A stretch of DNA of 64,000 nt from Cordylochernes scorpioides (GCA_030710605.1 CP092874.1:39690164-39754163), one strand, 5' to 3'; shown: positions 1 through 11,000, numbered from the stretch's first letter. A program made the numbers and translations. The notes: generated by a model not told the origin, from the letters alone.

Positions 1-1368
1 TAGCTCTTATAATTGTTTTTTTTTAACGTCAACCAATCAGTTTAGATTATTGTCATTTTATTTTATTTTTCTTTACCAAAACTTATTTACTTTTGCTTTA
101 TGACTCTATTCTATAATCAACTTTATATTTTATCTTTCATATCTAATAATCTCAAGTTTATATTTCATGTTTATATCACTAATTTGCCTTTTGTCATTTT
201 ATATTTTTTCTCACTTTATAAATTAGATGTTATTTACATTGTTTCATCTTCCGCTACCATGTCAATGCTATCGAGTATATTATTGCTCATTATTAATTTT
301 CATTTAATATTTTCACTTTCTATTACCCCTTATATACTGCTGTAGTGTGTTAATCTTTGTATCATATCATCACTATTTTTACTTTTTTTTTAAAGATTAC
401 TTTGCATTTAACTTCGCAATTCTATTTTCGATTTTTCAAATCCTTTAACGCTATATGCAAAGCCTTAATCTCGCAATTTTATATCTCAATTATATATTAT
501 TTTATAATCAAACTAAAAATCATGACCTAAAAACAGGGCAATCTTCAATAACCTCTTAAACAACCACTTTAAAGGTTACTTCTTAATAAATACTAACCCT
601 TTTCCGCAGGAACTTTTAACTCCTTCGCAGGCTAGACTTGACCTACTTTGATTTCGTAATTAACAATCTTGACACACCGTCCCCCAGACTTACCTATCCC
701 TACTTCTGGCTTGGATACGTGCAAATTGTATTTTTTTTTATATTCCAGGGCACTCTCATGCCACACGCTGGCACATCTTTTTTTTTTATATTACTCTTTT
801 TCTCGCTAAGCCCCTGACGACTCTAATTAAAACTTTGATTTCTGGTCACTGATCTTCGCCCTCTTTATCCTGCATGCGTACGTCTTAACGACTAATTAAT
901 AAAACCCATAACAATCACCCTTATCTTACTTTTCGATTGTGGTACTGTAACTTTATTCGGTCCTTAAATTTACATGTGAAACATGGCCTAGGTTTTCCGC
1001 GCCGTGCACATTAAATGGTTTGGGACTTGAGTCAAAGTGACATTGCCTCAACCAAGTAATAACTAACCCCTCAACCCTTTCTAACGCCCATCACGAAGAG
1101 ATCATGATTTTCCCATCAAATCATTTTTATTTTTACCTATCGTCATTATATGCTCTCTATTAATTCTTTTATTCCTATTTTTGTTTTACTTGTATGTTTA
1201 ATATTAGTTGTTTATGCTTTATTACCTCTTATGGATATACAGAAATCAACCCCATGTTATATACCAACTCATTTCAATTAATTTTTTAAAAATTACTTCC
1301 TTAATAACAGTCTTCCTATTCCGCTCTCTTAAATCCCTCCATATGAACCCTCTCACATCCGGACCATC
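1..1368 (+). mobile_element. 3' internal tail of LTR retrotransposon C
   Basis: AT- and T-rich non-coding sequence that resembles the region between pol and the 3' LTR of element B. Two collinear blocks are shared: GTGAAACAT(G/T)GCCTAGG at 975-991 and 54842-54858, and a CAACCCTTTC(T/C)AACGCCC block near 1073 and 54950. It ends in a short purine/GC stretch and CCATC directly before the LTR, as in elements A and B. The rest of the element lies left of the window. The short ORF at 100-345 is low-complexity and not a gene. Confidence 0.6.
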
Positions 1369-2111
1369 TGTGATGATTTAAGACCATGGAATTGTAAATA
1401 GTCTAGATATCTCCTACCACATGTTCTACCCCATGACTGTATATAACTTCTTATGTACTGCCAATAGAAAGCCTCAACTAACATCAATCTGTACCGCGTA
1501 AGAATCTAATAAAGTATCGCAACTGTACAGATAGAAGGAATGGAGACTAACAGGAGAAAATTAGGGTTAAAACTAATCAGGCTTAGGACAGAAGTCGAAG
1601 CAAGGCCTAGCAGAAGAGGCTTAAAACTAGCCCAACTATAAATAATTTACAATACAATATTTCCTGGGCAAGACCGGGCGTATCTTGTGACCGCGGAAAC
1701 CATAAAAGTCGAGTAACGCCCCGTATTTCCGGAACAAGACCGGACGTATCTTCCGTCAAAGGCAGTAGCAAAGACCAATCAGAAGACATCACCTAAATAG
1801 GTCAACCAATAGAAAAAGGCCATGTGACACCTTTCGACCAATGGGAAAGAAGACAGGTCTTGGTGTTAAATCGAGAAGCAAGAATTGTCAGTATACGCTT
1901 GGCTCTCAACAAGGTAACACTTGCTCTAAAGATCTCCCTCTCTCCTCATCCCATTCCTTCTTGACGTCAGACGCTTTTAGTGGAATCTCTGTTTGTTTAT
2001 TTCACCTTTGGCCCAGCTGTGTCGCCTTCCACCACGACTGCACGGTAGAGTTGACATCGAGGTTCGTCTAGCATCAGGTAACACTGGTCCCAGAGGTCCC
2101 AAGATATCACA
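1369..2111 (+). repeat. 3' LTR of element C
   Basis: Begins TGTGATGATTTAAGACC, matching the starts of the LTRs of A (TGTGGTAATTTAAG) and B (TATGATAATTTAA), after the same CCATC junction, and ends ATATCACA against a TATATATA flank. It holds two copies of a block of about 75 bp (TATTTCCTGGGCAAGACC near 1660 and TATTTCCGGAACAAGACC near 1725) and three CCAAT/ATTGG boxes at 1775-1845. The right edge rests on comparison with duplication copy 2, which lacks it. Confidence 0.6.
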
Positions 2112-2731
2112 TATATATATTATTCAATCCAATATATGCTTTTTAGTATCTTAAGATTTAAATATGGATTGCTCTATATTCAGAACATCATTTTACATGT
2201 TATCCATGAGCATGCTGATCTTTGCTTTGATTTTGGGTTGAAAAGACTCGCGTTCCTTGCGATACTACACACGACGTTTTTTCTCCAAAGGTGAGCACAG
2301 AGGCACAATTAGCACCGAGTACACCGAACCAATGATTAAATCAGAGAAGAAATCTGAATGGCAGACTCAACAACAAATACCATTAGGGAAAAAAATATTT
2401 TACCTTGGTATTATAGCTGAATATCCCGATAAACTCCCATACAAAGTGTTACATAACAGAATGGACGATATCAGAGAGAGAGAGAATTGAGAAAGAGCCA
2501 GCTGGAAAAAACCATCAAGACCTCGGGCCATACAGAGAATTTACATCAAAGTCTAAGACAGTGATTGCTTCGTGAAGTACTCAACACATCTTTGACGGAG
2601 GAATGGAATTCAATCAAAACAAAATATACAAAAGGTTATTTCCATATGCCTAAAATACTCCAATAAAGGCGTGAATTTTGATATTCGTGTCATTTTACAT
2701 ATCATTCTTATATATGCTGAGCTTTTTATAT

Positions 2732-2853
2732 TATTATCCCTAGTACACATGGCCATGATAATCATGGTGGGTAGAAGTTAGCGACCACTTTTACTCTAAG
2801 TACACCACATATCTACATATGTGAAAAGCAGTTCGACTTTTGCACTTGCTGAG
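2732..2853 (-). mobile_element. SINE 3'-half fragment
   Basis: Matches the 3' half of the full SINE at 44630-44947, including the shared blocks CCATGATAATCATGGTGGGT and GTGAAAAGCAGTTCGACTTT. The tRNA-derived head is missing, as expected for a 5'-truncated copy. The same fragment is in duplication copy 2. Confidence 0.65.
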
Positions 2854-2967
2854 CTTTGATCTTGGTAAATACTCGCAACTTACGAAACTAACAGAACCTG
2901 CAACAAGACGTTTTACAAAAGTAAGATGTACAGTATTCATCATATAGGCTTTTTTTTTATTGCCAAG

Positions 2968-3225
2968 TCAGTCGGAGGATGCTCCAGAAGTCTGCAGCAT
3001 GGCGGCGAAACGGCGAGTGATAGTCATGGAAGTGTCGATGAAGCGGTCGACACAATTAGCCACGCAGGTCTCGGTGCGGTGGCCCAGACGGGTGCCCGGG
3101 CTGTCCACGCACTTCTCCCAGCACAGCTCGTTGAGCCGCCGGACCTGCGCCTGGAAGTTGGCGCGCTGTTGCTCCACCAGGTAGAACTCCTGCAGCTCGC
3201 GGTCACTGCTCAGTGGCGGCTCCAT
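2968..3225 (-). CDS. Tim8: Mitochondrial import chaperone Tim8 (small Tim family), copy 1
   Basis: An 85-residue intronless ORF. Small Tim proteins work in the mitochondrial intermembrane space: Tim8 pairs with Tim13 in a 3+3 hexamer that escorts hydrophobic precursors, such as Tim23, across the space. The family signature is visible: twin CX3C motifs, CWEKC at residues 35-39 and CVANC at 54-58, separated by 14 residues, followed by VDRFIDTS, which is typical of Tim8. Length matches the family (80-97 aa). There is no presequence, as expected for a Mia40 substrate. The stop is followed within about 10 nt by AATAAA and a run of A. A TATAAAT-like box lies about 60 nt upstream of the ATG. Lack of introns plus the A-run would also fit a retrocopy, but the frame is intact. 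Copy 2 has the same protein with one synonymous difference. Confidence 0.92.
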   Translation of the reverse strand: MEPPLSSDRELQEFYLVEQQRANFQAQVRRLNELCWEKCVDSPGTRLGHRTETCVANCVDRFIDTSMTITRRFAAMLQTSGASSD

Positions 3226-3488
3226 TACGTAACAATTCCACCTAGCTCTCTTCGCTACAAACCCAATTTATAATATCTCCCTCGGTGGTGTTGATACACA
3301 CGACGACAATTACCAATTGGATTTTTTGAAACAGTTTTGGTGGTGATATCGAAAGAGTTAGTTTCGTATTCTATCCCTCAAAATCGGCATAGAAACGATT
3401 TGGTTTGAAAAGTGATTCTTGAAAATTGTCTTTGAAATTTTTACAAAGATCTATATGCTAATGAAGCTATAAAGGAAGCATTTGCCAG

Positions 3489-3755
3489 TTAGACTGAGGC
3501 CATGGCAAGAAATATTTCTTTTTCCAATACGATCTCATGCAGTGGGGTGAAGAATTCATTGATGACAAGATAAATATTGGTGGATGTATGAGTGTATTTG
3601 CTGTTCTGACTCAGAGGACACATGAGCTTTGACATGTCGCCTCCATAACCCTGGGACCCTGACTGAATACCATCAACTAAGCAAGTCAAATTTAGATTTC
3701 TTAAGTGGCCTCTCTCTTCTTTTTCCTTATCCAAACTTGAAGCAAAGTTATACAT
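3489..3755 (-). pseudogene. Unrecognised ORF, copy 1 (shortened)
   Basis: An 88-residue ORF whose first 50 or so residues match the ORF at 62156-62455 (shared block LTCLVDGIQSGSQGYGGDM). About 50 bp after the PLSQNSK block in copy 2 are missing here, so the C-termini differ completely. I do not recognise the family. There is no obvious splice acceptor or promoter. It may be a remnant exon, a retrocopy piece or chance. Confidence 0.25.
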
Positions 3756-3767
3756 GTGTATATTATA

Positions 3768-4061
3768 AACAAATTAAGCCTATCCTGACCACTAGCAGGG
3801 GCGCTTTTTTTTAGATGGCAGAGCGCCATCTAGTGGAACAGAAATCAACTAAACGTTGATTTAACTTTTCTCTGATATTTTGACAATCCATTTTCTTGAC
3901 AAATCAAGAAAACCCAAACACGAAAGATTTATCAAGTAAACGGGTTGGCCAAATATCAGCGAACAGGTTAAATCAACGTTTAGTTGATTTCTGTTCCACT
4001 AGATGGCGCTCTGCCAACTAAAAAAGGCTCATGTTAGTGGTCAGGATAAGCCTAATTTGTT
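3768..4061. mobile_element. Head-to-head foldback of the hammerhead retroelement family
   Basis: Near-complete inverted repeat. Outer ends AAGCCTATCCTGACCACTA and its complement at 4031-4053; inner parts AGATGGCAGAGCGCCATCTA and GATGGCGCTCTGCCA. The left arm, read on the minus strand, starts at the CACG block (3919-3922), equivalent to the hammerhead cleavage product of the relative at 12728-12990; the right arm is about 20 nt shorter. No ribozyme core remains in this copy. It looks like a MITE but may be an inverted retro-insertion. Confidence 0.7.
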
Positions 4062-4120
4062 TTTAATATCAACACCTGACCTTTTTAATTATTTTTTAAA
4101 ATGATTTTTTCACATATGTA

Positions 4121-4493
4121 TGTTATATAAAATATTATTTTATTTTAAATTATGAATTCATAGATTCAAATATTTTGTTAAATCGACCGCCAGAGGTCAT
4201 GCTTCCCCTATAAAAACTCGTTGTTATTCTTCCCCGATGTCTGGCTCAAAACTTTTGTACATTATGTAAATAATCTTTTGTTTTTCCATGTTCTACTCGC
4301 CTTAAGCAAGGCATTACTTTTATCAAATTATGTCTTCTTTTATATATTCCTTTATTTCAATTAAATTACTGATCAAAACAATTTTTAATTATCATACTTT
4401 AAGGATTTCAACCACGACTGCATTACCATTACCATAATCCTCAACATGATCAAAAATCAAGCAGAAAATCAAATCTCATTTGTTTTTATAACA
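4121..4493. mobile_element. Solo LTR (373 bp) with TSD TGTA
   Basis: Begins TGTTAT, ends ATAACA, and is flanked by TGTA at 4117-4120 and 4494-4497. Duplication copy 2 keeps the empty site (around 62975), with a single TGTA. It contains a CTATAAAAACTCG block that could be a promoter. A relative lies at 42169-42850. Confidence 0.85.
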
Positions 4494-4802
4494 TGTATAT
4501 TATGTAAATGTTAGCCACAGCGGAACTCTTATTTTAAAAAAGGGGATAAAGAATTTGATGTTTTTTCAAGGCGTATTTGGATCAGATTTTTCACGTCAAC
4601 TTTGTTCAAGACATGCTGTTATCTCTTTTGTTCTTCACAGCAATGTGATTCCAAATCTCAATTATTCACAAGTCCCGCGTATGTCACTTGATTTTAGTTT
4701 CAGAAATCAGAGCGTTATATTGGAGTTTGTAGTCGGTTGACAGTGGCCTTCGTTGTTTTTTAGTTTGCCCCACTCTATCAAAAATTAAAATGGCAATATC
4801 TA

Positions 4803-5261
4803 CACTCATGGACAACACTTAAGGAAGTAGAAAGTATTTAATATCGCCAGTCGGTTGTCTATTTGAAGGAGACAGAATAAAGTTTGTTCACACTTGTTAG
4901 CTCCACTTAGAGTACTGTATTTTGCTCCTATAAGGCTCCACTCTACTGCCGCCTACCTCGTTAATTCTTTTCCGTCCAACGTCACCACGGAAGCACAAGC
5001 AAGCACACTGATACTCTGACCTTTATTTTTACAATCTCACAATTTATACATTTGCATGACACGTGGTCAATGGTCAAACAGAATAAAAAGAGATTAATAA
5101 TAAACAATAAATATTCACATATATATACATTTTAATTCTCAACACACTTGTTTAGCTCGTGTGTCTTCAATAAAGGTCACTAATATATTACAGAGTTATT
5201 GTCTGAATCCTGATATATACTTGCTAAAAGGTACAACTTCCTTAAGTTTTGTTCATGAGTG
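4803..5261. mobile_element. Tc1/mariner-type short TIR element with an internal insert
   Basis: TIRs CACTCATGGACAACACTTA and its complement ending CATGAGTG, between TA dinucleotides. The related copy at 29988-30196 lacks about 255 bp found here at roughly 4904-5158; that insert is bounded by an almost exact repeat CACACTTGTT(T)AGCTC of about 15 bp, as expected for a retroposed insertion. No coding capacity. Confidence 0.7.
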
Positions 5262-5861
5262 TATATATAATACAAATAGAGAGCTTTCAGTTGCAAATAT
5301 TTTGGCTTTCTCCTTAGAAAATACTATGTATCTGTTAAAAATGGTGAAAACGTGTTGACTTTGCTTAGAATTATTAATGAAACTGATTCCAATAATTAGT
5401 AATTAAACATTATATTTATTGATTTACAAGAGAGAGAACAAAATATAAAAGGGAAACTAATATTGAAACAAAGGAACTTTTTTTCTGTTTTGGTTAGCGC
5501 CTATTTACCTGTGAGCTTACACACACTCTGTGGTAACAATTAATTAATATTTACAACAAAACGAAATAGCCTTTTCCATAGGGAATAATTTAAAGAATTT
5601 TAAGATTTTACACAAATCTGTGATATACATTATTTCATTCAGAACTCTTTGATGATTAAGACTTAATTTTTTTAGCAATTGTTTATGGCCTCAAAGAAGG
5701 AAGAAATTCAAAAATTAATGTTTACCTCAAAAACTTCCTTAGAGTTATATTTACTATCATTATACGTATTTTATTAAAATGGTTAATATATTTATTATTG
5801 TTTATAAATGTGTGTTTCAAATTTAATCACGCACACATGTTTTTTTTTTTTTTTTTAAGTA

Positions 5862-6140
5862 CACCTATCCCCCGATTTACACGGTACTTGTTTTACACGT
5901 TTTCGCTTTTACACGGTTTTCCAAATAAGTTTTTTTTTGTTTTTATCGCACTATACTAAATGCTACTGTGATTGAACACATGCGCTGTGTACACATCTCA
6001 CGAGGAATCTCCCGAGCTTATGTGCTGACTACATATTTTAACCTGTCAATGCATTTTATTTTTATTTCTGTGTACACCTATCCCCCGATTTACACGTTTT
6101 TCTCAGGAACGTATCTACCGTGTAAATCGGGGGATAGGTG
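5862..6140. mobile_element. pogo/Tigger-like MITE, copy 1
   Basis: 279 bp flanked by TA. TIR CACCTATCCCCCGATTTAC. An extra inner copy of the TIR at about 6072 makes the right end a hairpin. No ORF. Copy 2 is at 37380-37648. Assignment to pogo/Tigger rests on the TA target and TIR style only. Confidence 0.65.
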
Positions 6141-6424
6141 TATATGAATATAGATGTATATATTCGTTGTTTCATGCCATATATTCATGTCTATATTTAT
6201 TGTTTTAAACTATAGATATCAAGATAAAATTTTGAAACGATTTAAATAACATGCATTTCCTGGAATGCTACTGCCAAGCACGCCACAGAAATGGCTCTAT
6301 CTCTTGTTTGCGTTTTGAAAGAAAATGTACAAATTCGATTAATATCGGACAAATTAGTATATTAGAGTTTGTAACTATGAAAATTACTCTTCACTGACCT
6401 ATTTCAGTATCGATTTCGACTCCT

Positions 6425-6800
6425 TCGCCGCAAACTCAGGTCGGTGACAAAACCACCAGCTTTGGTAAACTGAGAAGCGTCCACCTAGAGACCATGGTTT
6501 CAGGATAATGGCCCTCGTCAGTCTAGGGTGGACTCTATTCCAGGATATCCACAAGGGACCTAATGGAATCTTCACCATCTGCCAAAGAGGTGTTTAGCTG
6601 ACAAAGTAGCTAGGCCAAATCTATGGATTAAATATAGATGGAAATCTTGCCAGGATAATATTGATCTATAAAAATAAAGGTCACCTCTCCCATCAAAATA
6701 GACGTCAAAACTAGACGATATTTATTGATATAGATTGCGTCTAGTTTTGACGTCTATTTTGACGGGAAAGGCGACCTCTAATTTTAATGATCAATATTCT
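6425..6800 (-). mobile_element. Hammerhead-carrying non-coding retroelement, foldback form
   Basis: Related over most of its length to the element at 41132-41670 (shared blocks AACTGAGAAGCGTCCACCTA and GCCAAATCTATGG). Read on the minus strand it carries a hammerhead core, then the downstream unit. The low-coordinate half of the pair is at 6660-6720, with an inverted second copy at 6738-6800 pivoting on CGTCAAAACTAGACG. No ORF. Confidence 0.65.
6484..6527 (-). ncRNA. Hammerhead ribozyme, complete core
   Basis: In minus-strand order: stem I strand CCTAGA (6527-6522), core CTGACGA (6521-6515), stem II of about 3 bp (6514-6502), GAA (6501-6499), an 8-nt palindromic stem III ACCATGGT (6498-6491) that supplies A15.1 and U16.1, cleavage-site C (6490), then stem I strand TCTAGG (6489-6484), a 6-bp match. 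All invariant hammerhead bases are present. Very short palindromic stem III is the form described for Penelope-like elements and animal retrozymes. Confidence 0.75.
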
Positions 6801-6995
6801 CCCCGCAAAATTTCCACTAAAAAGGTATTTTTTTAATGCATTGTAAAAGGAGAAAGTGTTTACTCTTCTCTATATATATTGTCGCAGAATAATCTGTGGT
6901 GACCTACTCGTTAAATCATCATCAATGTCGTTCAACATCGTGATGCTAAGTCATCATTTTATTTATAAATAGTTTATTTATATCTCTCGGTTGTA

Positions 6996-7095
6996 NNNNN
7001 NNNNNNNNNNNNNNNNNNNNNNNNNNNNNNNNNNNNNNNNNNNNNNNNNNNNNNNNNNNNNNNNNNNNNNNNNNNNNNNNNNNNNNNNNNNNNNN
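6996..7095. other. Assembly gap (100 N)
   Basis: Exactly 100 N, the usual placeholder for a gap of unknown length. It cuts the gag gene of element D, so that element's 3' part is unseen. Confidence 0.98.
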
Positions 7096-7655
7096 TTGAA
7101 CATGGCGGGGGCAATCAGGGAAAGCTAATCTCGCTAGCCTTCCGACATCTGCTGCCAACTCTTGCAGCGTCTCGTCGCGCTTCTGGCGGCGATTTTTTAG
7201 CTTCACGACATGGTAGGGCTGCAAATTGTCATATCCGAAGCGCAAGGTCAGGGCATGGACCAGACATTCATAGTCCAAAAATTGTTCTAGTGGCAGGGAC
7301 TGGAGAACCTCCGTGGCTGAACCTCGGAGCGACGCGGCCAGGTTTATTGCCTTCTCACTGGAGCTCCAGCAATTGCCCAAGGCCACCACTTCGAACTGAG
7401 TCTTATAACAGCTCAACGAAGTCTGTCTGTCGTAGGTAGGAGGCTTGTTTTTGCAGAACATTCAGTGGTATCTAACCGAGGAGAATTGGCCGCTATTCTA
7501 ACAGGCAGAGGTGTGGTTACAGGGACATCATCTTCACTATTCTCGAGCCTTCTCAATCGGAACTCCATTGAAGCCAAGTTTCCTTTCATCAGTCCAATAT
7601 CACTCTGTATAGAGACTATTTTTTGATTAATCTGAATAAATATAGTTTCCAACAT
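7096..7655 (-). pseudogene. gag of minus-strand Ty3-like element D (broken)
   Basis: Two overlapping reading frames, 7413-7655 (80 residues) and 7096-7461, form a retrotransposon gag start. The second contains a block typical of arthropod Ty3-type gags: SLSCYKTQFEVVA, then SEKAINLAASLRGSA, then LQELAADVGRLARLAFPD. The frame switch near 7440 indicates a frameshift. The gene runs into the gap, so zinc knuckle and pol are not visible. Its PBS is at 7715-7732 and its LTR begins at 7735. Confidence 0.75.
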
Positions 7656-7714
7656 TTTCTTACATTCTTCAAATTCGGATTTGGTTAGCTATGCCATCTC
7701 GCGAACTAAGCTGT

Positions 7715-7732
7715 ATCCCACTTCTGACACCA
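7715..7732 (-). promoter_or_regulatory. Primer binding site of element D
   Basis: Minus strand reads TGGTGTCAGAAGTGGGAT, a primer binding site complementary to the 3' end of a tRNA (tRNA-Leu type in other arthropod Ty3-like elements). It lies two bases from the LTR end CGTAACA, as expected for an LTR/leader junction. Confidence 0.8.
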
Positions 7733-7734
7733 AA

Positions 7735-7809
7735 TGTTACGACGTTTCTTAGCCGTCGATGTTTGCGTTCAAGGTTTCTAAGAAAACAATGTGGACTCTT
7801 TGTGGATAC
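7735..7809 (-). repeat. 5' LTR of element D, proximal part
   Basis: Begins (plus strand) TGTTACGACG, next to the PBS. The LTR is split by element 1, inserted after 7809 with target duplication GATAC, and continues at 12336-12708. Confidence 0.7.
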
Positions 7810-8004
7810 TGTGATGTAATTGTAAATATTCAGAGAATTTAGAAGAGTAATTATCATCATGTTTTATTTATGGTTTTGCATATAGACAGCTCGAGTTAGG
7901 ATATATATAGAGATAACTGGAAGTTGTTAGTTAGTTAGAAAGTTCCGTTTCTTAAATAAAGAATTGTTCATCATCGTATCCCGATTCCTTAGAGAAACAA
8001 ATCA
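7810..8004 (+). repeat. 5' LTR of element 1
   Basis: 195 bp, TGTGATGTAATTG...AAATCA, nearly identical to 12136-12330. Contains the poly(A) signal AATAAA near 7957. Confidence 0.93.
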
Positions 8005-8088
8005 TGGTGGCAGCGGTAAAAGCGTAAAAGCAATTGTTAAAATTATAAAGTTGAAATATAAGTAAATTATTTTTTTAAGAAAAGAAAA

Positions 8089-11000
8089 ATGGCCAATTAT
8101 ATGCAAATTGCTGCTCCAGAAGAATTTAATTTTGGTAAACCTAATGAATGGCCGATATGGTTCAAAAGATTTCAAAGATATAGAATCGCTTCAGGACTTT
8201 CAGAGAAAAGTGAGAATGAGCAAGTAAATGCTCTGATTTACATTATGGGCGATAAGGCAGAAGAAATTTTGATCTTATTTAATTTAAGTGAAGCACAAAT
8301 TAATGACTATAAACTTGTAGTGTCCAAATTTCAGGACTATTTTATTGGAAAAAGAAACGTTATATATGAAAGAGCAAAATTTAGAAGAAGTCAAGGGGAG
8401 ACTGAACCTGTAGAGGAATTTATAACCAATCTCTACGTCCTGGCAGAGAACTGCAGCTATGGTATCTTAAAAGAAGAGATGATCAGGGATCGGTTGGTAG
8501 TTGGAGTGAAAAACTTTAATCTTTCTGAGAAATTACAGTTGAAATCGGAACTAACCTTGGAGAAGGCAAGCCAGATAGTGCGTCAATCAGAAAGTGTAAA
8601 AAATCAACAAAAAGAAATTAGGCAAGACACTAAAAATCGGAACGTGGATGTGATAGACAGGAAAGGAGGGAGAAATGGCACCATTTTTCAGAAAACAAGA
8701 ATGAAAGGTACAAAAACGTACAATTCTAATTTTCCAAAGAATCATCAAGGATGGTCTTCTAATGAGAAACGTAAATGTTTCCGATGTGGGAAAGAACAAT
8801 GTCCTGCTAAGGATGCTATTTGCAACAAGTGCAGAAAGAAAGGTCATTTTGCCAAGGTTTGTCACACTAAAACCATACAAGAAGTATCAAGCTCCCAAAA
8901 TAATGCATTCATTGGAATAGTGGGAATGCAGGAGAATGCGGAAGATAAGTGGTGTGAAGTGATAAAGGTGAATGACCAGCCAATAAAATTTAAAATCGAT
9001 ACAGGAGCAGAGGTTTCGGTTATGCCAGAAAGGATTTTTTACTTGCAACATTTTGGATACCTTAAGACGAAGAAGGCCGATAAGAATCTTTTTGCTGTTT
9101 CCAAGAAGATAGAGGTAAATGGAATGTTCCAGGCTTTTTTGGAATCAAAAAGGCAGAAGTGCGAAGAGAGCATCTACATCGTTAAAGGGGTTGCCCGACC
9201 TTTACTAAGCTGTAGGGCTAGCGAGATCCTAGGTCTCGTTAGGAGGATAAATATTGTCGAAGATCATGCTCCTACCAAGATAGACCCAATGCTCAAATTT
9301 CCTAAGTTATTTACTGGACTGGGAAAAATAGATATTCCATACGAAATAAAGCTGAAAGAAGGGGCAAAACCTTATTCGATATATACACCAAGAAGAGTAC
9401 CTATACCTCTAATGAAAGAACTTCAAATGGAACTGGAGAGAATGACATCAAATGGCGTAATTGAAAAAGTTGAGGGTTCTTCTGAATGGTGTTCGCCCAT
9501 GGTTCTCGTTGCAAAACCTTCGGGAAAATTAAGAATATGTGTCGATCCCTCGATACTCAATAAAAATATTCTAAGGGAAATACACCCGATCCCAGTGGTA
9601 GAACATACGCTAGCCCAGTTGAAAGGAGCTAAATTATTCACAAAGTTGGATGCCAATAGTGGATTCTGGCAAATACCACTGTCTTCAGAGTCGTCAGCAC
9701 TTACCACATTTAATAACGAGTTTACAAGGTGGGAAGAGGAGCTTCTTTTTATAAAAAGAAGCTCCTCTTCCCACCTTGTAAACTCGTTATTAACCTTCAG
9801 TGAAGAGCAGTTCTACTTACTTACCACATTTATCACTCCCTTTGGGAGATTTCGGTTTAAGAGGTTACCTTTCGGTATCTCTTCCGCTCCGGAAATTTTT
9901 CAGAAAAGAATGGGTCAAATATTGGAAGGACTGGAAGGAACTCTGTGCCATATGGATGATATAATGGTTTATGGTTCACATGCCAAGAAGAACATGATAA
10001 AAGACTCGAAACAGTATTAACAAGAGTTTCTAAATCGGGACTTACCTTGAACAAGGATAAATGCAAATTTGCAGTTACAACTATTAAGTTTTTAGGTCAT
10101 CAAATTGATCCTAACGGGATTCAAGTAGACCCCAAAAGAAAACGAGCTATACTGGAGTTTCCCAAACCGAGATCTGTCAAGGAACTAAAACAATTTTTAG
10201 GAATGGTAAATTTTTCAGCTAGATTTGTCCCCAACTTAGCGGAGATATCGCATCCATTGAACAAGTTACTGTCAAAGAAAGAAGAATGGATTTGGGGAGA
10301 TGATCAAGATCGGGCATTTGACCAAATAAAGAAAAGTCTTACTTCTGCGCAAGGGCTAGCCTTGTATGATCCTTCTTTGCCTATCACAGTATCAGCCGAT
10401 GCTTCATCTTTTGGGCTAGGCGCAGTAATATGGCAAACCAAAGATGGACTGAGACAAGTCATCGCATATGCTTCTAGAACGCTCTCTGAAACAGAAAAGC
10501 GTTATGCTCAAATCGAAAAAGAGGCGCTGGCTATCACCTGGGCTTGTGAGAAATTCAAGCAATACATCCAAGGCCTGGTGATCACTCTTGAAACCGACCA
10601 CAAACCACTAGTACCGATCTTTACTTCCAAAAACATCGATGATCTCACACCTAGGATTCAGAGATTGAGACTACGGATTATGAGATATTCGTATAAGATC
10701 GTACATACGCCAGGAAGGAACTTGATAGTGGCGGATGCGCTATCTAGATCACCTAGGATGAAAGTCGGGACTCAGGAATTGGAGGAGGAGTTATGTGCCT
10801 ACGTTCAACAGGTTGTCTCATTTATGCCCATATCTGATGTCCGAGTAAAGGAAATAAAAGAAAGTCAAGACAAAGACCAGGTTATACAAAACATTATTAA
10901 ATACACCCAGGAAGGATGGCCGGAGAGAACAAATGTCTCCATGTCCGAAAGTCAATATTGGCCAGCAAAGGATGATTTCTCCGTTGAGAATGGTATTCTC

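Larger units (their letters stand above)
2112..5511. repeat. Segmental duplication, copy 1
   Basis: Matches 60700-64000 almost base for base in the same orientation, about 58.6 kb apart. It contains Tim8, a SINE fragment, an unrecognised ORF, a hammerhead-family foldback and a TIR element. Differences are point changes, a solo LTR present only here (4121-4493), and an extra local duplication present only in copy 2. The match reaches the window end, so the true length is unknown. Confidence 0.9.

Noticed and set aside
4555-4740. ORF conserved in both duplication copies (also 62988-63230)
   Set aside because: Conservation is explained by the recent duplication; no motif or codon signature.
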